From Caenorhabditis elegans (taxonomy: Eukaryota > Nematoda > Chromadorea > Rhabditida > Rhabditidae), in assembly GCF_000002985.6 (NCBI RefSeq), contig NC_003280.10:11342501-11406500 (forward strand): DNA of 64,000 bases, in the 5' to 3' direction. This document shows, one piece after another, positions 49,289 through 61,057 of this stretch (the first letter of the stretch is position 1; each line of letters begins with the position of its first letter). The position numbers and the translations under genes were made by a program. The notes under the pieces were generated by a model. It was not told the origin of the DNA. It searched no databases and was given only the letters and a program-made list of their open reading frames with translations.

Positions 49289-49529
49289 AAAAGTAAGAAA
49301 ACGAACAGTGAATGCACGAAGTAGTAGTATTGAATGAAGACGTAGCTGTGACAAAGAGGTAATTAAGTATGTACTCAAATAGTTTGTATGTTAAAGGAAA
49401 AAAATGTAACATTGTCCTCAAAGTGTCTGAAAGTTCAATGTGAATGTTGAAGCGGTGTTTGAAACACATAGGAGAAGGGTACATATTAAAAATATGAAAT
49501 TGCACCACATTACTTAACTTTAAAAAATT

Positions 49530-49690
49530 ATATCTTGGTGTATTTTAATGATATCAATAAATTATCGAATACAAACGATAGAAAAAAAATTGCAAATATT
49601 TCGTTAGTTAACAATTTTTGATTAAAACAAACGGCAACTGAGATATAAGATGCTAAAGTTGAACAAAAAAGTGGAATGAGAAAATATGGT
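49530..49690 (-). repeat. Dispersed repeat copy 2
   Basis: Reverse-orientation, shorter relative of the repeat at 43755-44010, with TATATCTTGGTGTATTTTAA, GTTAGTTAACAATTTTTGAT, AACGGCAACTGAGATATAAG and GTTGAACAAAAAAGTGGAA. Confidence 0.65.
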
Positions 49691-50684
49691 ACTCAACTTT
49701 GACAGCTTGTAACTCGGTCGTCTCTTAAAATTAAAAAAAAACTTTTTAGTTACGTAAACATGAATTTAACAATTTGTTCGTTAACAAGTCGCGAATTAAA
49801 TGGAGAAACTAGAACAATTTTCTCTGAATTTCATCTCCAAATGGTTTTAAAGCACCTCGAAAAATGCGATAAAACTACACAAATCTCGTTTCCAATTTCA
49901 AGTGATAAACGAGATGATAAGACATATGGAGATTAAGGTAGTCAAAGTAGATGATCCGTACAGCTTATTGCAGGTAGGCTTAAAGGTAGTGAACAAGAAT
50001 TATCTAGGGAGAGAAAGAGAGACGTCTGGATGAAAGGAAGGTGACTATTGTAAGCTGACTCTTACAATTGAGTCAGAGACATGTTTCCGCCGGAGTTTAC
50101 GACCTTGGACACAAAGTTCCAGAATCAAGGTAGTAGGGAGGAAACTGGGGGAGGTAGGGATGGGTATTGTAAAAAAATATATTAGTCATTTTGTGGTGTC
50201 AAATCAAATATTTACTTTTTGATTCCCCCCTATTCAGAAAAAATCTGACACCTGATAAGAAGGATGGCAATGAACCTTGGGGAGGAAATGAAACGGAACA
50301 CAGTTGAAGGCCGTCTTTTTGAGGAATCTTGGCATTTTGAGAGGAAGCGAATTTTTGAGGAAAATGGGAGATTCATGAGGTGGGGAACAGGTGCGAGTTT
50401 GAGTTTCATGATGGAGAGGAGAGAGGAAAAGAAGAAATTTGAAATTTTTGGAGAATTTTATGAGATAGGGCAAAAAAAAATTAAAACAATTAAAATTTAT
50501 GTGCATTCTCTAATAGAACTGCACCCCAAATATCAGTGAAAATACGGCGAGTATAGATAATTTAAAAAATTAATTTATTGAGCAGAAACTAAATTTCAAA
50601 GTTGTGCTTTTTCAGAAATTATTTGAAATCGAAAAATTGAATGGTTGAGGCTACAACTTTCGAAACACTAAAACCGCCAACTGT

Positions 50685-50920
50685 AGTGATTTTCAAATGT
50701 TCACTAATAGTATTGCACCGCGCTACTTCACTTTGAACAAATATATCTCGGTACATTCAAAACATATCAATAAACAATCAACTACAAAACAATAGAAAAA
50801 GAAATAACAACTATTTCTTCAGTTGACAGTTTTTGTATAAAACAAACGACAACTGAGATTTAGGTTGACAAAGTTTACCAGTAGGGAGCAAATTTAGAAA
50901 ACACGGTAATAATTTTGGAA
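50685..50920 (-). repeat. Dispersed repeat copy 3
   Basis: Reverse-orientation copy with CTTCACTTTGAACAAATATA, TCAGTTGACAGTTTTTGTAT, AACGACAACTGAGATTTAGG and AAAACACGGTAAT, which correspond one-to-one to modules of the copy inside shn-1. Confidence 0.7.
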
Positions 50921-51828
50921 AAGCCGAGAAACGAATTGGCTATAAAAGTAATAAAAAACAAAATGTTTGGAACAATATTATAGTAATTTTCCAAAAGTTG
51001 GACACTCTCAAAGTAGACAAAAATTAATTCAAGGTTTGGAAAAATTTATTTGTCCAAAAAACTACTGTCAGAAAATTCTAGATGAGCAGAAGAATCCTTG
51101 ACGAACACTTTTCATTACTACTAGAAAAAAAAACGATCAACACCGGAAATTGGCAAGGGAATCTAGTAATTTCCGGTCTAGATACACACACCAAATTGAT
51201 ACATGGTAAACAACATCTACTAATGGACGATTTAGGTAATAATATAAATATTATAATATTATATAACGTAATCGGTAAATTCAAAAGGATTTTAGTCGGA
51301 GGTGGGTGCAAAGGGGAGTCAAGAAGAAAAAGAAGAAGAGGAAGACGGAGCGCGGTAAAGAGAAAGAGACGATATTTTTGCTTGCCACAAAGATACCGTG
51401 ATCCAACCCGCGATGGATGATGGACCGTCGTCCGCCGTCATCGGGTGAGCGCACAAAACGGGAGCACACGGAGTACAGAAGAGACGCCGCGCGCGGAAAA
51501 ACAAACATTCAAGAGGCGAAACGAGCCGGGTGGAGCATCAATTAAGGTGCTCGCCGTCCGGCTCAGGTTGGAGTCCGAAAATGAAAGAAAAGAAGCGATA
51601 GAGAGAAAGAGAGACTAGCATCCTCACCAACCGGAATTATTTTTGGCACACACACATAGGAGGTCAAGAATGTTTTGCAAATCAAATTCATTTCATTTTT
51701 ACCGGCACACGCTTTCAAGAGGGATTTCGGACATTCAAATGAAATTTTTGTGAAATGAGGAACACTTATTTTTTGAGTGAGAGTGCCGAAAGAAATATGA
51801 AATATACCGGTCAAGTGACTGGGCGAAA

Positions 51829-52065
51829 ACTTTTTGAACTTTGGAGTAGAAATTTCGGTCGTAAACTTTGGCCGGGCAAGTTGTTGGGTTATCTTCTGGA
51901 AAGGAAAACGTTGGCAAAAAATTCAAACGTTGGACAGAAAGGTTCCAATCTTTGGCAGAAAGTTGCCGAACATAGAAAATTGTCAAAATTCGACAAAAAC
52001 CCTTAGCAGAAAGTCGCCAAAATTTCGCAGAAAATTTTCTAACTTTGACAGAAAATTGCCATAAC
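51829..52065 (+). repeat. Degenerate tandem array (CAGAAAGTTGCC units)
   Basis: Units of roughly 20-30 bases around GGCAGAAAGTTGCCGAAC or GACAGAAAATTGCC recur about eight times with drift. Frames open across it on both strands but have no gene-like features. Confidence 0.55.
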
Positions 52066-55000
52066 ATGCCCGACACTTTCTCCCAAATGCCAATTGGCTT
52101 ACAGTAACTACTGGAGTACTGTAACATTTTCCAAACTTTTAAAACCTGCCAAAAACATTGTTATTCGATGTTTATATACTAGTTCCAACCTTTTATTTGT
52201 TTTCAAAGTGTTTTTTTAAAGTTTCATTCACGTGAGCTTAAAGGTTCACAAGCCTAGAACATCAACAGCAACTTCGAAAAAAAAATTGGTAAATATTTTT
52301 GTTGTAAGGAATACCAAGAAGGTGAAATCACTAAACATACAGTAAACCTTGGCTGTAAACACGGGAACTGGAAAAAAAAACTGTGGAGCTCTTTTTTTCT
52401 CAAAACATTTGGGGTTTTTGAAGCATAGGTGAATGGTAATTGATTTTTTTCTATCTTGTAGCTATTCTCTAAAAAGTAAAGCTTTCAAAAAACAATCCGT
52501 ACAAATTAGCTCATTAAACCAGCTTCTCCCCCACAGACCCATTTCCCCATTTCCCCTCTCTGCCGTATTGTTCTCTATTCTCTTAATTTGCTCATGTGAG
52601 CTCTTCAGCCAGTTCAGGCCTGCGAAGAAACCCAAGAAAATGAGAGAAAAAACAGTTCAGGACTCCCGCCCCCTGACAAAACACGGGATAAAACAAAGAG
52701 AGAGGTGCTCGCCGAGCTTGTCATGCCAGATCGGATTTCGACCGTTTTTTCCTTGACTCCTCTCTCCGACGGCCGGAATGTTGTCAGGTGTGCGCGCGGA
52801 AGGGGGTAAGGCAAGGACAACATGACGTGTTTTAGTTCGGAAAAGAACTTTTTTTTGCATTGAAAAATCGATTGTCAAACATCCGAAGATTAGTAGGTAG
52901 CGCACGTAATCTTTCAACAACTACAGACAATTTAATCAGGTAATCAGGAATAATGACGAGAGGGTCTTCCGGTAAGAACATTGATCGGCTCAGAGGAGAA
53001 AAATTCCTAAGTTTGAATTTTAAAGTTTGAGGGAAGAAAGAATGATGTTGGTTTTGCAATAAAAATAGAAATATTAAAAGCTTTCAGTTCCCCCAGAGCA
53101 AATAAAACGAAAATAAAAACAAATTGATAAGTGTGTCAATAATAGGATTATCACAAAAATAAACTATTACTAGTACAAATAACAAATGAAACTTGTATAG
53201 AAACTTAAGTTTTTAGTGAACTTTCATGAAATCTAGAAGCACCTAGGATGAAGTTTTGATACAACTGAAGGCATTTGAGTGAAGTGTTCTAAAATATTAG
53301 ACTTTCAATTAAAAGCGTTGGGCTGAAATTTCAAAAATACTTTTTTAAGTGGTTAATGGCTAGTTTCTTTAAACATGTTGAGTTCAATAATTAAAATCAT
53401 AGGACAAGCTGGGGCTAGTTTTACAGACTTCGTTAAAAAATGATTTTTTGAAACTTTTTATAACTAGGTTGCTAGTGAAACCGTCACACAAATCTCGAGA
53501 ACTAAGAACTTGAGACCAAGAACCTGGAACTTGAAATTCGAGATGTTTAGTAGTTTTGGTTGACAACAATGGTGAAAAAGGAGGAACAGGAACTGATTTG
53601 AATGGAACTGGGCGCGAGCGAGGATCAGAAGAACCTAATAGAAGTTGCGAAAAGGCGATTACGACGATTTGAGGAGAAGACGTCCACACACAACCTACCC
53701 CCACCGACGGCAACACAGAAACAATAACCAATTTGGTGATGGGTGACGCCGTACAACTCAAAACCCTGTTTGTTGGAAAGAGAGAGAGAGAGGGAGAGAA
53801 GTGGTAGATGAAAGGAAGGAGGCATCGAAGATGGGGCAATAATGAGGAGGACTCTTTCCGAGTAACAAATGTAGCTAGTTAGGCATGATGAGGTGGCTGG
53901 AACATCCCTGCAAATTGAATCAGTTTAATGTGGGTCGAGTGGTGGGAAGAGATGGAGAGTAGCATGTAAAAAGAGATAACATATTGGAAGAAGAATTGGG
54001 TAGACAAGATTGGGTGGAAAAGGTTGTCTGGTACTTTCGTCTAGAAATTGAAGTAGTTGTTTTTGAAGAGGCATCTGGTTTGAGTTTGAGAACATGACAA
54101 ATTTGGCGTATTTCAGGATCGGAAAAATAGCATTCCAATTTCAAAACAGTTCCTAAGTTTGGCTTACTTACATAATTATCTACTAGGAAGTGTATCAAAT
54201 ATAAAACAAGATGGGAAAAAAATTATGAGTGGATATACGGGTAATTCGGAAAACTTTTGTGTAGTTGTTTTCAAGATGGGAAAGTTTTTCAGTCGCCAAA
54301 ATTTTAAATCTACAGAGCTTGAATTGAGAGTGCAGTTACAATGAATTCATTTTTAAAACTATTTTTTTCAGGCAACAAATTTTATACTCTGTAAATTTTT
54401 TGAACAGCCTTCAATTCAATCGGAGTCTAGGGCGGCCAGGTAAAAAATGTGTGTTTGCGAGGAGGCTTCGTTTTGGGAATTATAGTTTTTTGGTGAGTTT
54501 TATTTTTTATTTTGATTTTTTGGCCTCTACATAACCGAAAATATCATTAATTTCGATTTATCAAAACCTCATAAAATCTCAAAATAATCTTCTGATAAGC
54601 GTTCCTCAAATCTGATTTAACAAAATTCAGAATCACTTACCAAATTGGAAAATAAGAATCCTACGAAGATAGGAAAAACAAAAAATACGGGGAAGGCAGA
54701 GGCGGCGGTTTGATGTGAAACGAGGTTGAGGGAGATGAGATGGTTATCGTGGAGCGGGAATCACGGGAGAATATTGGGAAAGAAGAAGAAAAACTGTTAG
54801 AGGTCAGTTTTTGTTTGCTGAATAAATAGTTTAAAATATTTTTATTCAAGATAACATCTTTATGGTCCTTTTTGGCTTGTTTTTGCACCGGGTAAAAGTT
54901 GGTATTGAAAAGAAAGGGAGAGGAACTTGTTTTTTTTTTAGAAATAAATACCTTCTGATTCATAAACATTAACTATTAAGTCGCCTGTTACATAGACACA

Positions 55001-56390
55001 ATAATGCCTACCTGACTACAAGGCAACCGGGCCTATACAGTAAAATTACAGGTTAACTTTCAATACGTCATTAAAGTAGAGCTCTACATTGTGCATTCCA
55101 TAGCTATGAGAAGGCATGTAGGTACTAGGTAGGTACGAGGTTGGCATTTAGGCAGGCATCTGCACAAGGGGTAGGCGTAAACTATGTTCATAGGCAGGAG
55201 GAAGGCAAAGGACATACACTATTTCCGGGAAAGGTGCCTGCCTACCTGGAAACCCAACTTTGAAAGCAAAAATTGAAAACTTGAAGCATTTCGGAATTAA
55301 GCATTTCGGAACTTAAAAAAAGAATAACATACATATATCAATCACTCAAAGAATACCACTTTATTTTCAAAAATAAATAACTTTTTCGAATTCAAAACGG
55401 GTGGAAAACTTCAAAGCATAAAAGGAAGAAATCGAAAAAAGTGTGAATGACGATGATGATGTTCTCTTGAGGATGAAGTTTGGTTCAAAAACCGGAAAAG
55501 TGCTTGAAAAGGTTATATGAGAGAGAGAATGTTTATAAATCAAATTTGCTAAGTGTAGAATAGTAGTATCTTGCTTTGAATTTCTTTGAATTTCAATTCA
55601 AGAAAAAAGGAGCGCGGCGGAGAAAATCCACGCTCGAGAGGCGAGACAGACGGTGCCGATTGAAAAACGACAAAGAATATTCGAGGGAAAAGGTGGAAAA
55701 AAGGAGAAAAGGATGTCGGGATGAAGATATTGTACTTCATCCTCCAGAATCTTTTCGGAATCTCTTGACGGTTTTCTGGGTTTTTTTTTGGAATTGTTTT
55801 CTGGTGGGAAATTTAAATAGTAGTAGAACTTTTTGAAGAGCTTGGAAACTGCAATTTTTGAGCAGCTTTGAAAAATTGTCAATAACTGTCAAAAAAATTG
55901 TCAAAAACTGATAACTTTGAATTTCTAAAAAACAAGATGCCAATCAAAAGTTGATTTTCGGAAAATTCGAAAAACGGCAAAAACTGCCCTTTTGCCGAAG
56001 TAATATTTATAGGATTGATTAGATTTTGCGGTATGAAAATTTGATTTTTAAAATTTCCAAAAATTACCAATTTGAAATTTTCCAAAATTTGAAAAACGGC
56101 ATGCAAAAACTCCCAAATATAATTTTCAGAAAAAAAAGTTTTAATCTAGATCTTCTTCTCATATATCAATACGCTGTTGTTTTCATAATGAAAAAAAGTT
56201 TCGAACGAAGAGGATAGTAACGGACATCATGATGGGAAGGCGGATGAGAATCGATGCATGATGGGAGGAACGAGGATTGTATTGAATAATACAAGTTGTC
56301 GAGTACAGGAAAGCAGGTCGTAGAGGAGGTGGGGTGGAGAACACTTCTTCAATGCCCCGAATACTCTTTAATTCGGAACCCAAATACTTT

Positions 56391-56421
<31 letters not shown>
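56391..56421. repeat. (GT)n microsatellite
   Basis: About 31 bases of GT with one interruption (GTGTATGTG). A short AGC repeat follows at about 56429-56443. Confidence 0.95.
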
Positions 56422-59400
56422 GAGGTGAGCAGCAGCAGCAGCAGAGCAACTCAACAAAGGGGGAAGGATTAGGCTCGCGGAAAGAGCAAGACGCTTTGTG
56501 TTGAAGGCGCGCCGCGCCCTTGCGCACCGGGTCGAATACACGCTTTTTCTTTCCGGAAACTTCCAGATCATCGTGTCATGTGCATGTGAATTTGAGCAGG
56601 AGAGGGGGAGGGCAATGGTACAATGTAAAAAATGAGGAGGTATAAATGAGCACAGAAGCCAATCTACATTGATCTTTTGATATCAATTGTTGTAGGTTTT
56701 AGAGTTCACGTGAATGTGCGGTAGGTACGCAGGTCTGATGACGTGCCTGCCTACCATGTGAACTAGAGAACTCCACAAATTTGAAAGTTTTGCAATTACT
56801 TACAACCCTTGTTGACTACGAAATTATTGATGACAAGAGAAAAAAGAAAAAGAGGAAAAGAAAAAATCTGACAATTAGAGGATTTCGATAGTTGTATTTA
56901 AAATTGTTTTATGTCAATAAAGTTGTTACGATAATTATGGCTACATTTTTTTTTCCAGCCTTACGAAAGTTTGGCATTAGCAGCAAATGTTCTCAAAACT
57001 ATTGTTTTTGTAATTAAAAAAATGATTCATAGAAATGCAATACATATATCATTTCCAATAGCCGCAACAACAAAAAAAAATAATAATTTCAGTGAGAATG
57101 AAACCGGTCTTAAGATTTGAATGTTTGTTAGAGACGCCGCCAGCTTTTGTGAATAATATGTGAACAACCTTGACGACTACGCTGGGATCATAGACGGCAT
57201 TATTATTAAGTACGCCAACATTTTGAATGTTATTTTCAGCGGCAAAATTTTAGCTGTTACGGTTATATATTTCAGATAGAGCTTGATTGTTTTAAAGATT
57301 TCAAAATAAGCAGGACTTAAAACATGGTCTAGAAATAGAAAACTCGGCCATATGACTTAATTTTGATTTGTTGCTATGTTTTGTAGCAAAAGTTACGATA
57401 GTCAGCTTGAAGTGTTTGTAAGCCGCTATTCTGCCAATTTAATGGCTCCGTATCATACTATGGATTTGAATAGAAAATTATATGTACTGTACTTTTGTCT
57501 CTTGAGAATATATTCTAAAACCAGAACAAACAAAGTTGCAGAAATTTGAAAATTGTGGGTCGCTTCTCAGTCAATTTAAGTTTTTGAAAAAAATTGGGAC
57601 CTAGATTTTATTGTTATTTTCTAGGCACTTCGCAAAACCTGAAATGTCAAGAAGCTTCGTCTTTGAAACTGTATATCTGAGGGCTTGTTTGGCTTCACCT
57701 TAACACTGACAACTCGTATTCAAACATTAACAGTGCCCAGAGGCGCAAGAAAGGCGGGTGAGAAGCGCCCTGTTACGCCTCGATCCAAAAAATATAATAG
57801 AGTATCTTATAACTAGCCTAGTTCTGTCGAGCAAACAAATCAATTGTAATTCGACGCCAGCGACATAGTTTCGTTCCAAAAAAAAAAGAAAAACACAAAA
57901 ATCGAAAACTGTTCGTTTTCGCTTCAATCCTCTTTACATACTTTTTTGTCACAACAATAATATAGTGTGGGAATTTTTTTGGAACAGAAAATCGAAACTA
58001 TTTGAAAGCTAAATCCGTCAAAAAAAAGATGATCAGGTGTGGACGATAAATTATGCAAAGCAGGGAGAGAGACTTCATACTGAGGAGAAGAAGACGGATG
58101 GATCAATAGGCGTAAAGAAGGGAAGGCATCGGAAAAGGGGTTGTCATCAAGGTCAGGCCCCCTTTTTCGTCCGGCAATACTTCCTAATACCTGTGCGTGC
58201 ATGAAGAGAGAGAGGGGAGAAAAGGACACGGAAAGGATTATGGAGATGGGTCCAGGTTTCGAACCATTTGAATAATTACCAAAAAGGTTTGAAAACGTTT
58301 TCGCGTGGTGAGAATACCTGGTCACCTCAAAAAATATGGCACCGTGCATTTTGCTCAACAGAGCATTTTGGACTAGAAAAAATATATCTTAAAATTTTTT
58401 TGCAATTTTTAAGTTTTTGATGATGTTTCAATTCTACAAACCTTGTAAGTGCACTGAAAGTTTTCAGATTAACTTTTTATAATTCAAAATACTTTCACTG
58501 TCAGATTTTTTTATTTATTTACAAATCATTTAAATTTTTAACTATGAAAACCTGATGACTTCAAAAATTGATTTCAAAAGGTGCTAAACTTAACTTTACC
58601 ACTTAAAAAAAAAGGCCCATAACAAATTAAAAGTTCTTGAGAACAAGAGAAACTTTAAAAAAATTACAACACCTCAAAACAACCTCTACATATTTGTATT
58701 TGCCAAATGTTTGCAAGGACTTTCAAAAAAACCTAGATCAAAAGTGCTATCCTATCTAAAAATAGTTGAAACCTGAGACGATTTTGCTATTAGTTTGGAA
58801 AAAATACGAAAAAAAAACCACAAAAACCACTTTCATAAATAACACATTTTTTGAAGCGGAATGGTATTGACCCAACGGGGGGAGAGAGAGCAATTTGTAA
58901 TTAGAAGGTAGAGGTTGGTACAAAAATGACATTGAACGGTAGTGTTGTTCCAATTACTAATTAATAAATGTAAAGACTGTCGAAACAACAAATAAATAAA
59001 TAGGGGAGGGGGAGAAGAATGCGCGAAGAACATGGTTATACATTCGAAGCAAGGAAAGAGAAATAGAGAAAACGTGTAAATCGGGTTGGCGTATCAGCTT
59101 GGAACTGATTGATGGGCGAGGTTGGAGAAATAAGAGGACATACATTGAAGATGAAGAAGAAGGTGAACGCATGTTTGTCCATACTATGCAAATTATTGTG
59201 CAAACTGATATGTGCATTGGTGATAGGGGAAAGATCAGTCAAAAAGGCAAAAATAAATCAATTAGGAAAATCTAAATTAAAAATTGGTAAATTGCCGAAT
59301 AAAATGTTAATGCTAAACTTCCAATTTTATAAGTGTAGGAAATTAATAACTGCTAGTTTCAGTCTTGAAAATTAAACAACTATAAATTAATTTTTTTTTT

Positions 59401-60136
59401 AAATATTTTTTAGTTTTCCAGGGCTTTTACCTTTAAGGGCACCAAACGGATAAAATCAAGAACATTTCGAAAATTCGAAAATTAAGCTTTTAAAGTTAAA
59501 AAAATGTATGTTCATAAACTCGAAATTTATAATAACAACACTTTTTGCTGACTTCTTTCATTTAAATATTCAAGGCCTATTTTGTGTTTTTTAGTTTGAA
59601 ATTGAGGTATTATCAAAATAAAAAGGCATGTTCGACAATTAGGAAATCGTGAAAATAACTAAGTGAGCAAAATGTGTTGTCAATTTACGCCTGTGTACGT
59701 AAGTTTCAAGGCTGTCATGGCATTCAGGCACGCCTTCAAGCCTACATGCCTGCCTGGTACAAAGTAGGCATAGATTGGAAGGCATATATGATTCAATTTT
59801 GCTAAAAAGTTTTTCATCAGTTATTAAACAAACATAAGGCAAAACCACGAAGTTTCGAAAAAAAACCAAATCTTCAACTCGAATTTTTTCTCCAGCCTCC
59901 AAAAATGCAAAGGATTTTTTTACAGATTTACCTATTTTGAGTGAAGCAAAAAGCAGAAAAAAATCTTCATGTTCATTTCAAAAACCGGAAAATGAACTGT
60001 CTCATACTATAAATCAAAACCAAAAAGAAAAAAGTGAAGAATCCGGGCGACACAAACAAAGACGGTTGGAGGTCGGACGAAAGATGGCAGAAGCCGAAAA
60101 AACTGAGAAGACGGAATATGCATAGAAGGAAGATGT

Positions 60137-60151
60137 GGGGGGGGGGGGGGG
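60137..60151 (+). repeat. G15 homopolymer tract
   Basis: Fifteen consecutive G residues follow AGATGT. Such mono-G runs in C. elegans can form G-quadruplexes and are deletion-prone when the FANCJ-type helicase DOG-1 is absent. Confidence 0.95.
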
Positions 60152-60670
60152 ATAACTTGTTTTTGAGGCACATGGAGATGATGTCTCTTTCTCCTCAATT
60201 GACTACCGAAGGGGAGAAAGTGACAAAAATGCATAATAGTGTACGGTAAAAGTGAAAAAAAATGGAGAAGCAAGCAAAAGTGGTAGAGATGATGTAAATG
60301 ACATCTCCGCAAATTTGAGTAGACAAAATTGTGGAGGAGATGTCAAAATTGGGTAAAGCTTCTCAGAAAATATTAGGTAAATGTATTGGGTAGGGCTGCC
60401 GTACGATTTCATTTCAGCATGGAAATTTTAAAGTTTGCAGAATTTCGGAGCAAAATAATTAAAAATTATCAGACATCAAATCACTAATTTGGCAATTAAA
60501 ATGAAAATTTTTTGGCAAACGTCAAAGTTGACAAATTCCTTTTTTCCAAATTCTAGGTTAACTTGAGGTTAACACAATCGGCAAATTGTCTTTATTTCCA
60601 AATTTTAAAATTTAAACAGTTTTGGTTTAGGAATATATATAGTTTACAATTTCATCAAAGTATGTGTCAA

Positions 60671-61057
60671 TCAGCTATAAAAAATGTTCCAAAAAATAAG
60701 AAAACATGTAACGAAAATTTCCGAAAAAAAAAACCAATCGAAAAAGAGACATAGCGGGTCGATACCTATTCCCGCGAACGTCACATTGTCATATTTGTCC
60801 ATGTGGCTCTTGACGGCTTCTCCGTTCAGGTACGTGCTCTGTTTCTCATTCTGTGTCCCGTTTCCCTCTCTCAACCTTATTTGCCTCCAGAATGCAAATA
60901 TATCGAACGGGGAGAATGGTGGAACACCCCTCACGTTATACCGCGCGGTAGACCGCGCGAGCAATATGTATTGAGCAACAAATAGGAAAATGAGAAAATG
61001 GGAGAGAGAGAGAGAAAATCTCCTAATATAGGAACGACCTCGCCGAGAGGAGAGCAT
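60671..61057 (-). CDS. Candidate exon or ORF with signal-anchor-like start
   Basis: A minus-strand frame encodes a basic start (MLSSRRGRSYIRRF), a hydrophobic segment (SLSHFLIFLFVAQYILLA) and then a polar stretch with coding-like composition (VRGVPPFSPFDIFAFWRQI and NGEAVKSHMDKYDNVTFAG). Third codon positions in that stretch favour G/C (AAC, GTC, AAG, CAC, TAC, CTG), unlike the surrounding DNA. A GTATCG donor follows GCGGGAATAG, and beyond it the frame becomes Phe-rich and non-gene-like, so the real exon may end near 60770. No partner exon or family was recognised. It could be an exon of an unannotated gene or a distant 5' exon. Confidence 0.3.
   Translation of the reverse strand: MLSSRRGRSYIRRFSLSLSHFLIFLFVAQYILLARSTARYNVRGVPPFSPFDIFAFWRQIRLREGNGTQNEKQSTYLNGEAVKSHMDKYDNVTFAGIGIDPLCLFFDWFFFSEIFVTCFLIFWNIFYS

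Larger units (their letters stand above)
48285..60670. other. Long shn-1 upstream / intergenic region
   Basis: No firm gene is seen on either strand in about 12 kb. It holds two reverse copies of the shn-1-intron repeat, a (GA)n tract, a (GT)n tract, a G15 run, a degenerate tandem array (51829-52065), GTAGGCAGGC-type units (48755-48805, 54995-55250, 56715-56760, 59710-59785) and a GC-rich, purine-rich patch at 51290-51570. On the minus strand that patch is CT-rich like a worm promoter. Long minus-strand frames, such as 53384-53839 and 57924-58358, look like pyrimidine-rich noncoding DNA. Confidence 0.5.

Noticed and set aside
48966..49508. 180-aa minus-strand frame with a Leu-Ser repeat
   Set aside because: Created by the (GA)n microsatellite; no gene features.
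53384..53839. 151-aa minus-strand frame
   Set aside because: Pyrimidine-rich DNA giving Ser/Pro/Leu/Phe bias; no splice sites or conserved motif.
57924..58358. 144-aa minus-strand frame with a moderately coding-like segment (about 58040-58190)
   Set aside because: A possible acceptor precedes it, but no donor, partner exon or family was found; kept only as a weak possibility.
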